The notes under the pieces were generated by a model that saw nothing but the letters and a program-made list of their open reading frames with translations, searched no databases and had not been told where the DNA came from. A program made the position numbers and the translations under genes. DNA of 64,000 nt, from assembly GCA_012295275.1 (NCBI GenBank), contig CM022676.1:10761086-10825085 (forward strand), read 5' to 3'. The DNA is from Chrysomallon squamiferum. Taxonomy: Eukaryota; Mollusca; Gastropoda; Neomphalida; Peltospiridae. Below, in pieces: positions 62,125 through 64,000 of this stretch (its first letter is position 1; the number at the start of each line of letters is the position of its first letter).

Positions 62125-62203
<79 letters not shown>
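62125..62203. repeat. (TAA)26 microsatellite
   Basis: Uninterrupted trinucleotide run. Confidence 0.95.
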
Positions 62204-62804
62204 TGTGGATACAGAGCTATCAATCTTAAATAGTCATCAGATTTCATAATAAAAGCAATATATAAGCAACAAGAACTGCAAAACATGTTTATTTTTCAAA
62301 GGCTTTAAGACAATAGTTCTATCTTTTAACAGATTTCTGCTCTGTGTATTTTAGTTATTCATCAGTGTTTCTTTCTTTCTTTTTTCTTTTTCTTTTTATA
62401 TTATTTGTTTTACATACAATGACTGTAACTCATCTAGATCAATCACAGAGGGAAGACTTCTGCCGATCAGGATGTATTTGTTGTGTTAAAGAATGTATTG
62501 TGTAATAAAAATATATAGGTAGTATTAGCCTTGAGTTTCAAGATGCATTAATTTTATCGATTATTTTTTCACTGTTAATCGTCAACAACGTGAAAACTCA
62601 GATTGCACGTGCATGTATGGTTCGACATGTCGCGTGTAGTATTTGGTCAATTTGTTTTTATTCTCTTATTGACGGTAAAAAAACAAAAAAACAAAACAAA
62701 TATATATATATATTTTAAACATTATAGAATTTTTAGTATGCCATGAATACCCAAAAATTTACGCGAACGGAAGACTGGCATGTCGACAGAAGTTTTACTC
62801 GAGC

Positions 62805-62805
<1 letters not shown>

Positions 62806-62862
<57 letters not shown>
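62806..62862. repeat. (CA)28 microsatellite
   Basis: Uninterrupted CA run. Confidence 0.95.
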
Positions 62863-62865
<3 letters not shown>

Positions 62866-63471
62866 CTACGCAGTGCGGACGCCAGTACCTAGTGAGGGAC
62901 ATTTCAAAATTCAAAGTATTTTAATGACATTTTCAATTTACAGTTGAGTAGATTAAACTTGAATTAGAGCAAAAATTCAACTAAAATAAAACAGTTGAGA
63001 TAACACCGTAGCTGAAATCTGAAACTATTTAAATATGGAACATAAAGAAAATACATTAAAGCACTTGACACTTAAAAATCAACGTCAGTAATTTTATAAA
63101 TATTTAAACACGTTAATAACTATAACAATACTAACTGATAAAAGTTGTAAAACATAATTAAGTTTAATTCTGTTGATGCAAACGTCTGCTTTTCTGAGAT
63201 GCTGTGAAATCTAGTGAAAGGTACCAACATGTTAGCTAAACATCTACTTCTGATTTATCATTCTACCCAGTATTTTACCTACAAACAATCAAGAGAAAAT
63301 TAATAATTATTACCTAACTAATAATTATAATGTGAATAAAATCTTTCTCTTACTGCCAAAACAGTTTATATTCTATACAACTGTTGTAAAAATAACTCAG
63401 GAAATTTTATCGTATCACTATGTAACACTAAATAAAATGTTACATTTACTTTAAAAATAAATTCTAGAAAG

Positions 63472-63476
<5 letters not shown>

Positions 63477-63525
<49 letters not shown>
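63477..63525. repeat. (TAA)16 microsatellite
   Basis: Trinucleotide run in the M4 3' flank. Confidence 0.95.
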
Positions 63526-63526
<1 letters not shown>

Positions 63527-63603
63527 GTCAAAGAAAGAAATAAGAATGTAATTTAGATTTTTTCAGTACTTTATACATCTCATATCATCGTATTTATCTT
63601 TGC

Positions 63604-63649
63604 TTAAGGAGTATGTAGATCTACAGCAATGACTAGAGCGTTGATGAAC
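63604..63649 (-). CDS. Gene M4 (partial): last exon of a further GPI-type family member
   Basis: After TTTCTTCAG the minus strand reads TFINALVIAVDLHTP then TAA. It is homologous to the last exons of A1, A2 and M1 but lacks 7 nt (CACTGGT in M1), which moves the stop and replaces the hydrophobic ITGLL end with a charged DLHTP. The rest of the gene lies beyond the right edge. The altered tail may weaken a GPI signal. Confidence 0.5.
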
Positions 63650-64000
63650 CTGAAGAAAGATAAAATGAAGATGAAACAAAAATTAGAAGCAAAGAATTAT
63701 TAGACAGACGAAAATACAGAAGCACAGAAACAGACACGAAAGACATGTATAAAGATAGAAAGATAAATAGACAGGCACAATGTACATAGACACATATCAT
63801 TATGTACAGTTCTATAGGCACAATTTATAGGTACAGTCAGATAATCGATCCATACGTAGACAAACGCTTAGAAAGAAGACAGTTCGACAGGAAAATAGAT
63901 ATACATAATCACAGAAATCCGCATACATACATACTGAAAGAGATCAGACATAGGTAGAGATGATTCATACAGATTAGATATAATGAGAGCAATGCTAATA
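63650..64000 (-). other. Intron of M4 at the right edge
   Basis: It resembles the M1 intron 22146-22450 (TGAAGAAAGATAAAAT..., ATTATTAGACA...). The matching 55-nt exon would fall just beyond 64000. Confidence 0.5.

Larger units (their letters stand above)
60416..63603. other. 5' flank of M3 and intergenic region to M4
   Basis: No gene is supported. A conserved block at 60642-60709 matches 32844-32912 upstream of M1. Also present are (GT)n at about 61095-61138, a short GGCTA run at about 61821-61842, (TAA)26 at 62125-62203, (CA)28 at 62806-62862 and (TAA)n at 63477-63525. From about 62890 the sequence is related to the M1 3' flank (20200-21780), so it is the 3' flank of M4. Confidence 0.6.

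Overview
The window is AT-rich eukaryotic DNA. It is full of simple repeats ((TAA)n, (CT)n, (CA)n, poly-A/T), and its genes are small exons separated by kilobase introns. GGGARATAACTC-type dispersed motifs, a Tc1-like transposase remnant and the style of the intergenic repeats suggest a mollusc. That assignment is an inference; I cannot name a species.

The genic content is a tandem cluster of small surface proteins, each with two immunoglobulin (Ig)-like domains. Every Ig domain is one exon of 294-339 nt with phase 1-1 boundaries, preceded by a phase-1 signal-peptide exon. Two subfamilies occur. Subfamily A (A1 at 1753-7793 plus, A2 at 12503-17689 plus, M2 at 37448-43005 minus) has a first domain beginning GQYxITKS and a second beginning VPLxxVS. 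Subfamily M (M1 at 22109-32610 minus, M3 at 49659-60415 minus) has a Cys-rich first domain and an I-set-like second domain beginning TPVNS. A further minus-strand gene (M4) shows only its last exon, at 63604-63649.

A1, A2, M1 and M4 share a C-terminal cassette of two tiny exons. It encodes a Ser/Gly-rich stretch and a final uncharged hydrophobic segment (...FINTxVITGLL), as expected for a GPI-anchor signal. M1 carries an alternative transmembrane/acidic-tail exon upstream of this cassette, and M3 has a transmembrane exon instead of the cassette. The family therefore appears to swap its mode of membrane attachment.

A2 and the GPI form of M1 read through completely (254 and 278 aa). A1 has lost the AG of one splice acceptor, M2 has an in-frame TGA in its second Ig exon and no recognisable C terminus, and M3 has a 1-nt deletion in its first Ig exon plus a TAG just after its transmembrane segment. 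This is a birth-and-death pattern typical of immune or self/non-self recognition families; function here is inferred from architecture only.

Layout: 0.4-19 kb is a roughly 10-kb tandem duplication carrying A1 and A2. 19.6-21.8 kb is a 1.1-kb tandem duplication in the 3' flank of M1. 22-33 kb is M1. 33-37 kb is a transposon-rich gap with hAT-like inverted fragments. 37.4-44 kb is M2 with a duplicated signal exon. 44-49.6 kb is repeats only. 49.6-60.7 kb is M3, paralogous to M1 but with a 2.7-kb long-inverted-repeat transposon in intron 1 whose empty site survives in M1. 60.7-64 kb is repeats and the end of M4. All four perfect TGACGTCA palindromes that I found lie upstream of the three subfamily A genes.
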